Counted from the stretch's first letter, positions 31,701-40,529 are shown. The stretch is DNA of 64,000 bases from Motilibacter aurantiacus (GCF_011250645.1 NZ_JAANNO010000005.1:214863-278862); one strand, 5' to 3'. Numbers and translations: made by a program. The notes: a model not told the origin generated them from the letters alone.

Positions 31701-32068
31701 GTCCTCCTCGGAACTGCCGTAGTCCTCGAAGCTCCCGGACAGATACCCCGTGTTCTGCCTGGAGCGCTGTTGAGCGTCATCGGGCGCTCCCTTCTGCTGT
31801 CCGGCTGCGGCGGGCCGTGCCGCGCAGCCGACGATCCGATCTTGCGTTGCGGGTCACATGACGCGCAGTCGTTCGGTTCTGTTTCCGCCGATCGATCGCA
31901 ACCGGCGGCGCAGGTCCGGCGAGCGGCTCGGGCGAGCGGCGGCTCTGCTCGGCCCGAGCCACAGCGCCCCCTCGTCCCGCGGGCCGAAGCCGTGTCGGGG
32001 CGAGGGGGCGCGTCGAACGTTGGGGCCGCGCCGGGACGGGGCTCGAGGCCGACGTCCCGGCGCGGAGC
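31701..32068. other. Intergenic region with three successive inverted repeats
   Basis: No gene seen. Three non-overlapping hairpins: GGCTCGGGC/GCCCGAGCC at 31925-31960 (9 bp), GCGCCCCCTCG/CGAGGGGGCGC at 31964-32011 (11 bp), and the terminator at 32026-32065. The right-hand side of the inositol-phosphate synthase gene start should hold the promoter of the ebo-like operon; GGGTATCTG on the minus strand near 31740 is a weak -10 candidate. Confidence 0.5.
32026..32065 (-). terminator. Terminator of the second Gfo/Idh/MocA gene
   Basis: Perfect 12-bp stem CCGCGCCGGGAC / GTCCCGGCGCGG, 17-nt loop, 3 nt after the gene's stop codon. Confidence 0.8.
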
Positions 32069-33259
32069 TCAGCCTGCCGCCGCGTCCACCGCGGTCCAGC
32101 GGCTCTCGGACGCCGCGCTGGTCTCGACCGCCTCGAGCACACGCTGGACCTGGAGCCCGTCGGCGAAGGACGGGGTCGGGGCCTGGGACGTGGCGATGTC
32201 GGTCAGCAGGTCGCGGGCCTGGTGGATGAAGGTGTGCTCGTAGCCGATGATGTGGCCCGGCGGCCACCACGCATCCATGTACGGGTGGCTCGGCTCGGTC
32301 ACGAGGATCCGGCGGAAGCCGGCGCTGTCGGCCTCCAGCGAGTGATCGTGGAACTGCAGTTCGTTCATCGACTCGAAGTCGAAGGCGATGCTGCCGGCGG
32401 AGCCGTTGATCTCGATGCGCATCGCGTTCTTGCGCCCCGACGCGAAGCGGGTCGCCTCGAACGAGCCGACGGCGCCGCCTCCGAACCGGGCCAGGAACAG
32501 CGCGGCGTCGTCGACCGTGACCTGCCCCCGCTCGCTGCTGCCCGAGGCGCTCAGCCCGCTGGACGCGCTGGGCAGCGGGCGCTCCTTGACGAAGGTCTCG
32601 GTCAGGCCGGAGACGCCGGTGATGCGGTCACCGGTGATGAACTGCGCCATGTCGATGATGTGCGCGCCGAGGTCACCGAGCGAGCCGGACCCGGCGTGCT
32701 CCTTCTGCAGACGCCACACCAGCGGGAACTCGGGGTCGACGATCCAGTCCTGGAGGTACTGGGCACGCACGTGGTGGATCGTCCCCAGCCGGCCCGACTG
32801 CACGAGGTCACGGGCGAAGGTGATCGCGGGGACCCGGCGGTAGCTGAAGCCGACCATGGCGCGGACGCCGCGCGCGGCGGCGCGCTCGGCCGCGGCGGTC
32901 ATCGCCTCGGCCTCCTCCACGGTGTTGGCGAGGGGCTTCTCGCAGAGGACGTGCTTGCCGGCCTCGAGAGCCGCGATCGCGATCTCCGCGTGGCTGTCGC
33001 CGGGCGTCACGATGTCGACCAGCTGCACGTCGTCACGCGCGACGAGGGCGCGCCAGTCGGTCTCGACCGACTCCCACCCGAGCCGGTCGGCGGCCGCGCG
33101 GGCGTTGGCCTCGTTGCGACCGGCGAGCGCGACCATGCGCGGGACGAGCGGGAGGTCGAACACTCGACCGACGGTGCGCCACGCGTGCGAGTGCGTGGCC
33201 CCCATGAAGGCGTAGCCCACCATGCCGACACCGAGCGTCGGCTTGCCTGCGATCGTCAC
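32069..33259 (-). CDS. Gfo/Idh/MocA family oxidoreductase
   Basis: 396 aa. Rossmann start LGVGMVGYAFMGATHSHAW, the family motif VLCEKPLANTVEEAEA with catalytic Lys, and LGDLGAHIIDMAQFITGD with the conserved Asp/His of the substrate domain. Similar in plan to the dehydrogenase near 23 kb but clearly divergent. ATG start. A half-palindrome ACAACGATGT, shared with the ABC-importer promoter region, sits 15 nt upstream. Flanked by terminators on both sides, so it forms a single-gene unit co-regulated with the importer (inference). Sugar or cyclitol substrate not known. Confidence 0.9.
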   Translation of the reverse strand: MTIAGKPTLGVGMVGYAFMGATHSHAWRTVGRVFDLPLVPRMVALAGRNEANARAAADRLGWESVETDWRALVARDDVQLVDIVTPGDSHAEIAIAALEAGKHVLCEKPLANTVEEAEAMTAAAERAAARGVRAMVGFSYRRVPAITFARDLVQSGRLGTIHHVRAQYLQDWIVDPEFPLVWRLQKEHAGSGSLGDLGAHIIDMAQFITGDRITGVSGLTETFVKERPLPSASSGLSASGSSERGQVTVDDAALFLARFGGGAVGSFEATRFASGRKNAMRIEINGSAGSIAFDFESMNELQFHDHSLEADSAGFRRILVTEPSHPYMDAWWPPGHIIGYEHTFIHQARDLLTDIATSQAPTPSFADGLQVQRVLEAVETSAASESRWTAVDAAAG

Positions 33260-33273
33260 TGACCGGTCCGTTC

Positions 33274-33287
33274 ATACATCGTTGTCA
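33274..33287. promoter_or_regulatory. Operator-like half-palindrome upstream of the dehydrogenase
   Basis: Minus strand ACAACGATGT followed by ATGA. The ten core bases are identical to the left part of the palindrome at 37376-37390. It lies 15-28 nt before the ATG, in repressor position. Confidence 0.45.
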
Positions 33288-33366
33288 GGTTCGGAGGAGT
33301 GCACGGGGCGTGCCCGAGCTGCGTCCTCCCACCCCCGGGATCGGGAGTGGATGGACGTCCGGCGGA

Positions 33367-33409
33367 CTGCGGGGCCGGGCCAGCGCCGGTGCTGGCCCGG
33401 CCTCCGCAG
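33367..33409 (-). terminator. Terminator of the sugar ABC operon
   Basis: Very stable 18-bp stem (one bulge) CTGCGG-GGCCGGGCCAGC with loop GCCGGT, 49 nt after the stop of the binding-protein gene. Confidence 0.85.
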
Positions 33410-33457
33410 GGACTGCCGTTCAGGGTGCAGGGCGCATGGCCCCGGAGCCCCGAAAGG

Positions 33458-34531
33458 TCAGGAGGCGAAGCCGAACTTGTAGTCGGCCGCGTTCTCCTTG
33501 GTGATCGTCTCGGAGGTGAGGATGATCCGCGAGGGGACCTCGTGCTCGACCAGGTCGCTCATGCCCTTGCCCTGGCCGATGGCGCGCGCCAGGCGGATGG
33601 CGGACGCCGACATCGAGGGGCTGTAGGTCACCGTGGCCTTGAGGACCGTGTTGTCGGCCGCGATGTCCTTGACGGCGGTGCCGGAGCCCGCGCCACCGAC
33701 CATGATGAACTCGTCGCGGCCGGCGTTCTTGACCGCCTGGAGCACACCGATGCCCTGGTCGTCGTCGTGGTTCCACACGGCGTCGAGCTTGGGCGCGGCC
33801 TGGAGCAGGTTCGAGGCGGCGCGCTCGCCGGACTCGACGGTGAACTCGGCCGGCACACGCGGGCCGAGCTTGAGGCCGGCCGCCGCCAGGGCGTCCTTGA
33901 AGCCCTGGCTGCGCTCCTGGGTCAGCGGGAGCGAGTCGATGCCGGGGATCTCGCCGATGACCGGGTTGCTGACGCCCTTGGCCTTCATCTGCTCGGCGAT
34001 GAAGTTGCCCGCCGCGACGCCCATGCCGTAGTTGTTGCCGGCGATGAACAGGCGGTAGGCCAGCGCGTCCGAGAACTCGCGGTCCAGGTTGATGACCGGG
34101 ATGCCGGCCTGGGTCGCCTTGCGGCCGATCTCGGTGAGCGCCTTGCCGTCGTGCGGGAGGATGACGAGGACGTCGACCTGGTCGTTGATGAGCGTCTCGA
34201 CCTGCGAGATCTGCAGGTTGACGTCGTTGGTGCCCTCGGTGGCGTTGAACGTCACCTCGGGGAAGGCCTCCGCCTGCTCGCGGGCGTAGGTCGTGATGGC
34301 AGCCATCCAGCCGTGGTCGGCGGCGGGGGCCGAGAAGCCGATCGTGACCGGGGTGCCGGGCGCGTCGGACGCCTGCGACGACGGGGCGGCGACGAGGCCG
34401 CTCACGTCGTTCTCCTCGTCGTCCGAGCTGTTGGTGCAGGCGGTGAGGACCACGCCGGCCCCGATCGCGGCGCCCCCGAAGAGGAAGCCGCGACGCCCGA
34501 GGGCACGGCTGATCTGCTCGTCCTTGCTCAT
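33458..34531 (-). CDS. Sugar ABC transporter substrate-binding lipoprotein (Peripla_BP_4 type)
   Basis: 357 aa. Twin-arginine start (ALGRRGFLFGGAA) combined with lipobox VVLTAC, so it is probably exported folded by Tat and lipid-anchored. The mature part is a ribose/inositol-type binding fold: TIGFSAPAADHGWMAAITTY, the domain-linking DVLVILPHDGKALTEIG, and PVINLDREF. Last gene of the importer operon, 99 nt after the permease, a usual place for separate high expression. Substrate probably a monosaccharide or inositol (family and context); not certain. Confidence 0.92.
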   Translation of the reverse strand: MSKDEQISRALGRRGFLFGGAAIGAGVVLTACTNSSDDEENDVSGLVAAPSSQASDAPGTPVTIGFSAPAADHGWMAAITTYAREQAEAFPEVTFNATEGTNDVNLQISQVETLINDQVDVLVILPHDGKALTEIGRKATQAGIPVINLDREFSDALAYRLFIAGNNYGMGVAAGNFIAEQMKAKGVSNPVIGEIPGIDSLPLTQERSQGFKDALAAAGLKLGPRVPAEFTVESGERAASNLLQAAPKLDAVWNHDDDQGIGVLQAVKNAGRDEFIMVGGAGSGTAVKDIAADNTVLKATVTYSPSMSASAIRLARAIGQGKGMSDLVEHEVPSRIILTSETITKENAADYKFGFAS

Positions 34532-34630
34532 GATGTTCTCTCTCCTGTGAGAGCCGCGAAATGGGCTGTGCTGGAAGACGTCCAGGTGTCCCTGGGCGGA
34601 GTGGAACGTTCGGGTGGAGCTGGTGCGGTG

Positions 34631-35704
34631 CTAACTGCGGGACGTCTTCGCGACGCGCTGCTGCAGGAGCACCGCCGCCACGATGATCAGGCCCTTCGCC
34701 ACGGCCTGCGTCGAGGTCGTGAGGTTGTTGAGGGTGAAGATGTTGTTGAGCGTCTGGAAGATCAGGACGCCGAACACCGTGCCCACGATGGTGCCGCGAC
34801 CGCCGCTGAGCAGCGTGCCGCCGATCACGACGGCCGCGATGGCGTCGAGCTCGTAGAGGTTGCCGTGCGTGCTCGTCCCGGCCGAGGTGCGGGCCAGGAT
34901 CATGATCGTCGCGATGCCGCAGAGGAAGCCGAGCAGCGCGTAGAGCATGACCGTCTGGCGCTTGACGTTGATGCCGGCCAGGCGCGCGGCCTCGGGGTTG
35001 CCGCCGATCGCGAACGTGCGCCGGCCGAAGGTCGTGCGGTTGAGCAGCAGCCAGCCGAGGACCGCGACGACGGCGAACATGATGACGAGCACCGGGATGC
35101 CGCCCGGCTCCGCGCCGAAGAAGTCGAGGAAGCCCGAGGGCGTGTCGATCGACTGGGTCTTGCGGTCGGAGAGGTTCTCGGCCAGTCCGCGGTAGGTCGC
35201 CAGGCCCGCGAGCGTCGCGATGAACGCGACCACCTTGCCGTAGGCGATGAGCACGCCGTTGATGACGCCGCAGGCCGTGGCGACGACGATCGAGGTGAAG
35301 ATGATGCCGAAGGTGCCGATGTCCTGCGTGCCCGTGGTCGTCGCCCACACCGAGGCGAGCGCGACGATGGCGCCCACCGAGAGGTCGATGCCTCCGGCGA
35401 TGATGACGAAGGTCATGCCGACGCTGATCACGCCGCCGACGGCGGCGAGGCGCAGGATGGTCCAGACGTTGTTCGTGGTCGCGAAGGTGTCGCCCTTGGT
35501 GATGAGCCCGATGGCGCAGATGACCACGAGCGCGAGCACCAGCCCGCTGTTGCGCCCGGCGCTGCTGTCCGCGAGACGGGCGAACGCAGACTTGGGAGCA
35601 GTCGACTCGGCAGCCGCACGCTCGACGCGGGCGTGCTCGTCCGCGACCGGCGCCCCGGCGGCGGCGCCGAGGTCTTCGTTGCGGGGGGTCAGTTGCTCCC
35701 TCAC
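34631..35704 (-). CDS. Sugar ABC transporter permease (RbsC type)
   Basis: 357 aa with about 8-10 membrane helices after a polar N-terminal tail of some 50 residues. Family landmarks: GMTFVIIAGGIDLSVGAIVAL, the EAA-like ATPase contact GGNPEAARLAGINVKR, and AIAAVVIGGTLLSGGRGTI. GTG start overlapping the ATPase stop (GTGA). It works with the double ATPase and the binding lipoprotein to import a sugar or cyclitol. Confidence 0.92.
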   Translation of the reverse strand: MREQLTPRNEDLGAAAGAPVADEHARVERAAAESTAPKSAFARLADSSAGRNSGLVLALVVICAIGLITKGDTFATTNNVWTILRLAAVGGVISVGMTFVIIAGGIDLSVGAIVALASVWATTTGTQDIGTFGIIFTSIVVATACGVINGVLIAYGKVVAFIATLAGLATYRGLAENLSDRKTQSIDTPSGFLDFFGAEPGGIPVLVIMFAVVAVLGWLLLNRTTFGRRTFAIGGNPEAARLAGINVKRQTVMLYALLGFLCGIATIMILARTSAGTSTHGNLYELDAIAAVVIGGTLLSGGRGTIVGTVFGVLIFQTLNNIFTLNNLTTSTQAVAKGLIIVAAVLLQQRVAKTSRS

Positions 35705-37224
35705 TTGAGGGCTCCTTCCAAAGTTCCGGCCATGACAAGGTCGAGCACCTTGTGTTCGTCGAGCTCGGTCGCGGGTGCCTCGCGCACGATGTGGCCCTCG
35801 CGGATGACCAGCACACGGTCTGCGAGGCCCAGGACCTCGGGGACCTCGCTGGAGACGAGGAGGACGCCGACGCCGGAGTCGGCGAGACGGCGGACCAGAG
35901 CGTAGAGCTCGGCCCGGGCGCCGATGTCGACGCCTCGGGTGGGCTCGTCGAGCAGGAGCAGGCGGCAGCCCTTGAGCAGCCAGCGGCCGACGACGGCCTT
36001 CTGCTGGTTGCCACCGGACAGGTTGCGCACCGGCCGCATCGGGCCCGCCGGGCGCAGCTCCAGCGCGGTCGACTGCTCGGCGGCGTCCTTGAGCTCGCGC
36101 CGGCGGTCGAGCCAGCCGAGCTTGGAGTAGCGCTTGAGCGTCGCCGCGGAGATGTTGTGCGCCACGGGGTGGTCGAGGAAGAGTGCCTGGCTCTTGCGCT
36201 CCTCGGGCGCAAGGCCCATGCCGAGCTTCACCGCCGCGGGGACGTTGCCCGGGCGCAGGGTCTTGCCGTCGAAGACGACCGTGCCGCTGTCCTGGGCGCG
36301 CGCGCCGTAGATGGTCTCGAGGATCTCCGAGCGCCCGGCGCCCACGAGCCCTGCGAGGCCGACGATCTCACCGGCCCGCACCGAGAACGAGACGTTGTTG
36401 AACTCGCCCTTGCGGGTCAGGCCCTCGACGCGGAGGAGCTCCTTGCGCTCGGTCAGCGGGGTGCCGGCCTGCCGGGGCGGGAAGGCGTACTCGACCGAGC
36501 GGCCGGTCATGAGGCGGACCACGTCGTCGGTCGGCGTCGTCTTGGCCGGCAGGTTGACCGCGACGGTGCGGCCGTCCTTGATGACCGTGATCCGGTCGCC
36601 GATCTCGCGGATCTCCTCGAGACGGTGGGAGATGTAGACCACGGCCACGCCCGAGGCGCTGAGGTCGCGGATGGTGCGGAAGAGGTTCTCCACCTCGTCC
36701 TGGTCGAGGACCGCGGACGGCTCGTCCATGATGATGAGCTTGGCGTCGTGGGACAGCGCCCGCGCCATGCTCACGATCTGCTGGCCCGCGGCCGAGAGCC
36801 GGCCGACCTCACGGTTGACGGGGATCTCGGGGTGGCCGAGCCGCTTGAGCATCTCCCGGGCCGTGGACCGCTCGGAGCCGCGCTTGGAGAAGCCGACCGT
36901 CGAGGGCTCGTGCCCGAGCCAGATGTTCTCCGCGACCGAGAGGCCGGGGATCAGGTCGAGCTCCTGGTACATCGTGGCGATGCCCGTGTTGATCGCAGCG
37001 ACGGGGCTGGAGAGCGTGACCTCCTTGCCCTGCCACTCGATCGTCCCCTCCTCCGGCGTGTGGGCGCCGGCCAGGGTCTTGATGAGCGTCGACTTCCCCG
37101 CGCCGTTCTGGCCGAGCAGGCAGTGCACCTCGCCGGGCAGCACCTCCAGGTCGACCCCGTCGAGGGCGCGCACGCCCGGGAAGATCTTGACGATGCCCTT
37201 CATCCGCAGCAGCGGAGCCGTCAT
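35701..37224 (-). CDS. Sugar ABC transporter ATP-binding protein (RbsA type, double ATPase)
   Basis: 507 aa with two ATPase halves. First half: Walker A GQNGAGKSTLIKTL, signature-like LSAAGQQIVSMARAL, Walker B LIIMDEPSAVLD and switch YISHRLEEI. The second half lacks a full Walker A (GLVGAGRSEILE), as is usual in RbsA proteins, and has LSGGNQQKAVVGRWL and LLLLDEPTRGVDIGA. ATG start about 87 nt after a predicted transcription start; a longer GTG start at 37290 is possible but lacks a better site. First gene of the importer operon. Confidence 0.92.
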   Translation of the reverse strand: MTAPLLRMKGIVKIFPGVRALDGVDLEVLPGEVHCLLGQNGAGKSTLIKTLAGAHTPEEGTIEWQGKEVTLSSPVAAINTGIATMYQELDLIPGLSVAENIWLGHEPSTVGFSKRGSERSTAREMLKRLGHPEIPVNREVGRLSAAGQQIVSMARALSHDAKLIIMDEPSAVLDQDEVENLFRTIRDLSASGVAVVYISHRLEEIREIGDRITVIKDGRTVAVNLPAKTTPTDDVVRLMTGRSVEYAFPPRQAGTPLTERKELLRVEGLTRKGEFNNVSFSVRAGEIVGLAGLVGAGRSEILETIYGARAQDSGTVVFDGKTLRPGNVPAAVKLGMGLAPEERKSQALFLDHPVAHNISAATLKRYSKLGWLDRRRELKDAAEQSTALELRPAGPMRPVRNLSGGNQQKAVVGRWLLKGCRLLLLDEPTRGVDIGARAELYALVRRLADSGVGVLLVSSEVPEVLGLADRVLVIREGHIVREAPATELDEHKVLDLVMAGTLEGALK

Positions 37225-37317
37225 GCCCACACCTGCACCCTCTGAGGCCTGCAGCACCGCGGCTGTCGCATGCCGGTCTCCCTCTTCCACGATCTGGTCG
37301 GACTTACGTCGCAGGTC

Positions 37318-37346
37318 AACCTTGCTTTGTTCGCAGCGACTGTCAA
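37318..37346 (-). promoter_or_regulatory. Promoter of the sugar ABC operon
   Basis: Minus-strand perfect -35 TTGACA (37341-37346), 17-nt spacer, -10 AAGGTT (37318-37323). A palindromic operator lies 29 nt upstream of the -35. Confidence 0.6.
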
Positions 37347-37375
37347 GAGCTTCCGTCCCTGCAAAAGTCCTTCGT

Positions 37376-37390
37376 TACAACGATGTTGTA
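37376..37390. promoter_or_regulatory. Palindromic operator TACAAC-GAT-GTTGTA
   Basis: Perfect 6-bp arms with a 3-nt centre, upstream of the ABC operon promoter. The shape and AAC/GTT core resemble LacI- or ROK-type operators. The core recurs upstream of the dehydrogenase gene at 33.3 kb. Confidence 0.55.
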
Positions 37391-38024
37391 GACCGGGGTT
37401 TGGAGCGACCCCCGTCCGGCCCAGCACGCTCGCCGGGCGCACCGCAACGTGGCCTGCGTCACAACCCCGCGCTTCCGCCATGGTGCCTCATCCGAACGAC
37501 CTGACGGTGGAGAACCGCGCGCGGTCGGCGCGCGCTCATCCGCCGTCCCCGCCCGCCGAAGGCACCTGTCGGCACCTCGGGACGGCTGGTCGGACTGGTG
37601 GGGCTGGTGGGGCCGGCGAGCGCTGTGCCGGCACCCGTGGTGCTGCGTCTATATGTAACTGACTACCTGACGCCCGCCGGTGCGGGCGGTCGAGTCGCCG
37701 ACTTCGTGACCGACTCGGTATGCGGCGCGCTCCGGACGTGCCGCCCGGACCCTCCGGCAGTGCTCCTGCCTGCTGCGTCGATGCCTCCTCGCATCTTGCG
37801 GCCGCCGTGCGCGCCGCGGGCATGGCCGCGACGGCGCCCGCGACGCCGTTGCCGGGCGGCCCTGCGGCACCGGCCGGGCGCACAGCGGAACGTAACGACG
37901 TCGGGTGCCCGGGTCAAGGAAAGTTTCCTGCCTAAACGAAACCGTCCGTGCTGAGGAGCGCCCGTCCGGGTGGCCCGCGGACGCCCCCGGGGCCGACCGC
38001 AGCGCGGTACGCGAGGATGGGGGC
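37391..38024. other. 630-nt intergenic region between the ABC operon and the GT4 gene
   Basis: No convincing gene on either strand. Contains a perfect 7-bp hairpin with a CGGT loop at 37671-37688, preceded by an AT-richer patch (CTATATGTAACTGACTAC, 37650-37667). The right end should hold the promoter of the GT4 gene. Open frames here lack ribosome-binding sites and domains. Confidence 0.5.
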
Positions 38025-39212
38025 GTGCAGCAGCGCGCCGGGGACGACGGCTCCCGCCTGCGCGTCCTCTACAGCTTCCCGCACACCTGGGGAGCGCCGG
38101 GGATCGGCAGCACGGCGTACGGCCAGGTCACCGCCCTCGCCCGGCAGGGCCACGCCGTCACGCTCGTCACGACCGCGACGCAGCGGGCCGTGCCGGACGG
38201 GGTGCGGGTCGTGCGGACGCTCTCCGCCGGCCGGCTGCGCCTCCCCCACCGGGCGCTTGGTGGCGTCGAGCGCGCGCTGGCCTACCACGACGCCGTCACG
38301 GCGGCGCTCCTGCGCTCCAGGCCCGCCTTCGACGTCGTGCACGCCTGGCCGCTGGGGTCCCTGCGCACTCTCACCGCCGCACGAACGTTCGGCGTTCCCG
38401 GCTTCCGTGAAGTGCCGAACTGCCATACCGAGCACGCGTACACCGTCGTCGCCCGGCTCAACGCGGAGCTCGGCCTGCCCACGCCGCCCGGGCACTCGCA
38501 CACCTTCGCCGCCGGCCGGCTGCGCCGGGAGGAGCGGGAGTACGCGGCCGCCGCCCGGCTGCTCGTGCCGAGCGAGTTCGTCGCGCAGACCTTCCTCGAG
38601 CGTGGAGTGGCCCAGGGGCTGCTGGCCCGGCACCGCTACGGGTTCGACCCCGAGCGCATCCCGCTCCGCGGGCCGCGGGCCCCGCGCGTGGGCGGGCTGC
38701 GCGCGGTGTTCCTCGGCCGGTGCGAGCCGCGCAAGGGGCTCCACGTGGCGCTGCGGGCCTGGTTCGCCTCACAGGCCGCGGCGGAGGGGACCCTCACGGT
38801 GGCGGGCGCGTTCGTCCCGGGCTACGCCGAGGCGCTCGGGGCCCAGCTGAGCGCCCCCGGGGTGCGGGCCGTCGGGCCGGTTCAGGACGTCTCCGGCCTG
38901 CTCGCCGAGTCCGATGTCCTCCTGCTGCCGTCCTTCGAGGAGGGCAGCGCGCTCGTGACCTACGAGGCGCAGGCCGCGGGGGTCGTGCCGCTGGTCAGCG
39001 CGGCCGCGGGCGCCCACCTCGAGGACGGGGTCTCGGGCCTGGTGCACGCCCCCGGGGACGAGGCCGCGCTCGTGCGCCACCTGGACCTGCTGACGACCGA
39101 CCGGGCACGGCTGCACGCCCTGTCCGGCGCCGCCTCGGCCCGCCGCGACGAGCTCACGTGGGACGCCGCGGGCCGGGTCGTGACCGGGCACTACCGCTCG
39201 GCCCTGGCCTGA
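38025..39212 (+). CDS. Glycosyltransferase family 4 (GT-B fold)
   Basis: 395 aa. N-terminal acceptor domain LRVLYSFPHTWGAPGIGSTA; C-terminal nucleotide-sugar domain with LRAVFLGRCEPRKGLHVALRA, VGPVQDVSGLLAESDVLLLPS and the donor-binding Glu region FEEGSALVTYEAQAAGVVPL. This is the usual E-x7-E pattern of GT4. No membrane segment. The GTG start sits just after GGATGGGGGC, consistent with a short or absent leader; longer in-frame starts are possible. Stands alone, convergent with the nucleotidyltransferase gene. Likely adds a sugar to the surface glycan made nearby. Confidence 0.88.
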   Translation: MQQRAGDDGSRLRVLYSFPHTWGAPGIGSTAYGQVTALARQGHAVTLVTTATQRAVPDGVRVVRTLSAGRLRLPHRALGGVERALAYHDAVTAALLRSRPAFDVVHAWPLGSLRTLTAARTFGVPGFREVPNCHTEHAYTVVARLNAELGLPTPPGHSHTFAAGRLRREEREYAAAARLLVPSEFVAQTFLERGVAQGLLARHRYGFDPERIPLRGPRAPRVGGLRAVFLGRCEPRKGLHVALRAWFASQAAAEGTLTVAGAFVPGYAEALGAQLSAPGVRAVGPVQDVSGLLAESDVLLLPSFEEGSALVTYEAQAAGVVPLVSAAAGAHLEDGVSGLVHAPGDEAALVRHLDLLTTDRARLHALSGAASARRDELTWDAAGRVVTGHYRSALA

Positions 39213-39308
39213 CCGCGGGCTGGGGCAGGGCCACGGCCAGCAGCGGAGCAGGGACGCGCCACTACTGGTGAAGCAACGATCAGCGAAGCGCTTTGCCGGA
39301 CCCTCCGG

Positions 39309-40529
39309 TCAGCGGTGCAGCTCGCGCAGCTCGGCCTCGACGACCCGTTCGAAGAAGGCGTCGCGGTCGGCCGCACCTCCGGCCGGGTGAAGCACCGACC
39401 GGGGGCCGCTCAGCTGCCCCGCCGGCGGGCGCAGCCGGTCGAGGGCCCGCCCGCGCAGGAAGGCCCCAGCGTGGACGAGGGTGCCGTGCAAGGTCCGGTC
39501 GACGGCCCGGGCCGTCGTACGCGCCAGCGACCCGGCGCGGCGCACCCGCTGCACCGGGCTGAGCCGGTCGACCCCGCCGAGGGCCACGCGCAGGGGCAGG
39601 GACGGCTGCAGCAGCGGGATGACGCGGTGCACGCCGGGGATGGGGAGGAGCCGGTCGGCCCGCCGCAGCATCAGCGCGACCATGCTGTCGGCCGCGGCGT
39701 GCCGGGCGCGGTCCAGCACCAGGCCCAGGTCGGGCACGGCCCGCGCGGCGAGGGAGATGTCGGCCAGCCACAGCAGCCGGTCCCCGCCCGCGATGCCCGC
39801 GTGCACGCACAGGTGGACGAGCGTGTCGACGGGGTCGAGGACCGGCACGTGCTGCCCGGCCACGTCCACCCGCCGGGCGCGGTCGAGCAGCGGGCCGGTC
39901 GGCAGCCGGAAGCGCGCCCGGACCTCCGGCCGGTTCACCAGCTGCCAGTGCAGGTCCACCGTGGACCCGCCGGGGGCCTGCAGGTGCAGCTCGCCCAGCA
40001 CGCGCTCGCGCAGCAGCCGCCAGTTGCGGTCGAGCACGACGAAACCCGCGCCCTCGAGGACGGCCAGCGCACGGCCCAGGGCCGCGGGGTCGACGAGCAC
40101 GTCGATGTCGCCGTACGGGCGGAAGTCCTCGCGCGGGTAGACGGAGGCCGCCAGCACCGGGCCCTTCAGGGCGGCCCAGGCCAGGCCCGCCCCGTCGAGG
40201 GCTTCGGCCACGAGCCCGAGGTCGTGCACCGCCCGCACGTGCCCGGCCCGGGCAGCCAGGTGCTGGGCGCGCAGGCCCTCGACGAGGGCCGACGTCGCGC
40301 CCCCCGGCGCACCGGCGAGCAGGCCGGCCCGCACCATCGGCCCCACCCGGTGGTGCCGGGCGCGGGTCAGCACCTCGGCCCGGCCGGCAGGGCCCAGCTG
40401 CTCGACGGCCGAGCGCAGGGCCGGCTCCTGGCCCGCCGCGCCGAGCGCGCAGCGCAGCGCGCCGACGACGACGGCCACCGGCGCCGGCCGTGCCGGCCGT
40501 GCCGGCCGTGCCGAGAGTGCCGGCCTCAC
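39309..40529 (-). CDS. Nucleotidyltransferase-fold family protein (NTP_transf_5 type)
   Basis: 406 aa. An N-terminal helical part is followed by LKGPVLAASVYPREDFRPYG and the catalytic-type DID in YGDIDVLVDPAALG, then a long C-terminal region with STVDLHWQLVNRPE and DTLVHLCVHAG. These match the uncharacterised NTP_transf_5 family often found beside polysaccharide or peptide-modification genes. The N-terminus codes RPARPARPA from a 9-bp tandem repeat. Last gene of the Wzz - Wzy - GT2 operon, 10 nt after the GT2. Reaction unknown. Confidence 0.8.
   Translation of the reverse strand: MRPALSARPARPARPAPVAVVVGALRCALGAAGQEPALRSAVEQLGPAGRAEVLTRARHHRVGPMVRAGLLAGAPGGATSALVEGLRAQHLAARAGHVRAVHDLGLVAEALDGAGLAWAALKGPVLAASVYPREDFRPYGDIDVLVDPAALGRALAVLEGAGFVVLDRNWRLLRERVLGELHLQAPGGSTVDLHWQLVNRPEVRARFRLPTGPLLDRARRVDVAGQHVPVLDPVDTLVHLCVHAGIAGGDRLLWLADISLAARAVPDLGLVLDRARHAAADSMVALMLRRADRLLPIPGVHRVIPLLQPSLPLRVALGGVDRLSPVQRVRRAGSLARTTARAVDRTLHGTLVHAGAFLRGRALDRLRPPAGQLSGPRSVLHPAGGAADRDAFFERVVEAELRELHR
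40488..40517. repeat. 9-bp tandem repeat (TGCCGGCCG)x3
   Basis: Three-plus copies in frame near the start of the nucleotidyltransferase gene; codes a repeated Arg-Pro-Ala motif. A likely slippage site. Confidence 0.7.

Noticed and set aside
37536-37883. Minus-strand 115-codon frame in the large intergenic region
   Set aside because: No ribosome-binding site, no domain, composition of random GC-rich sequence.
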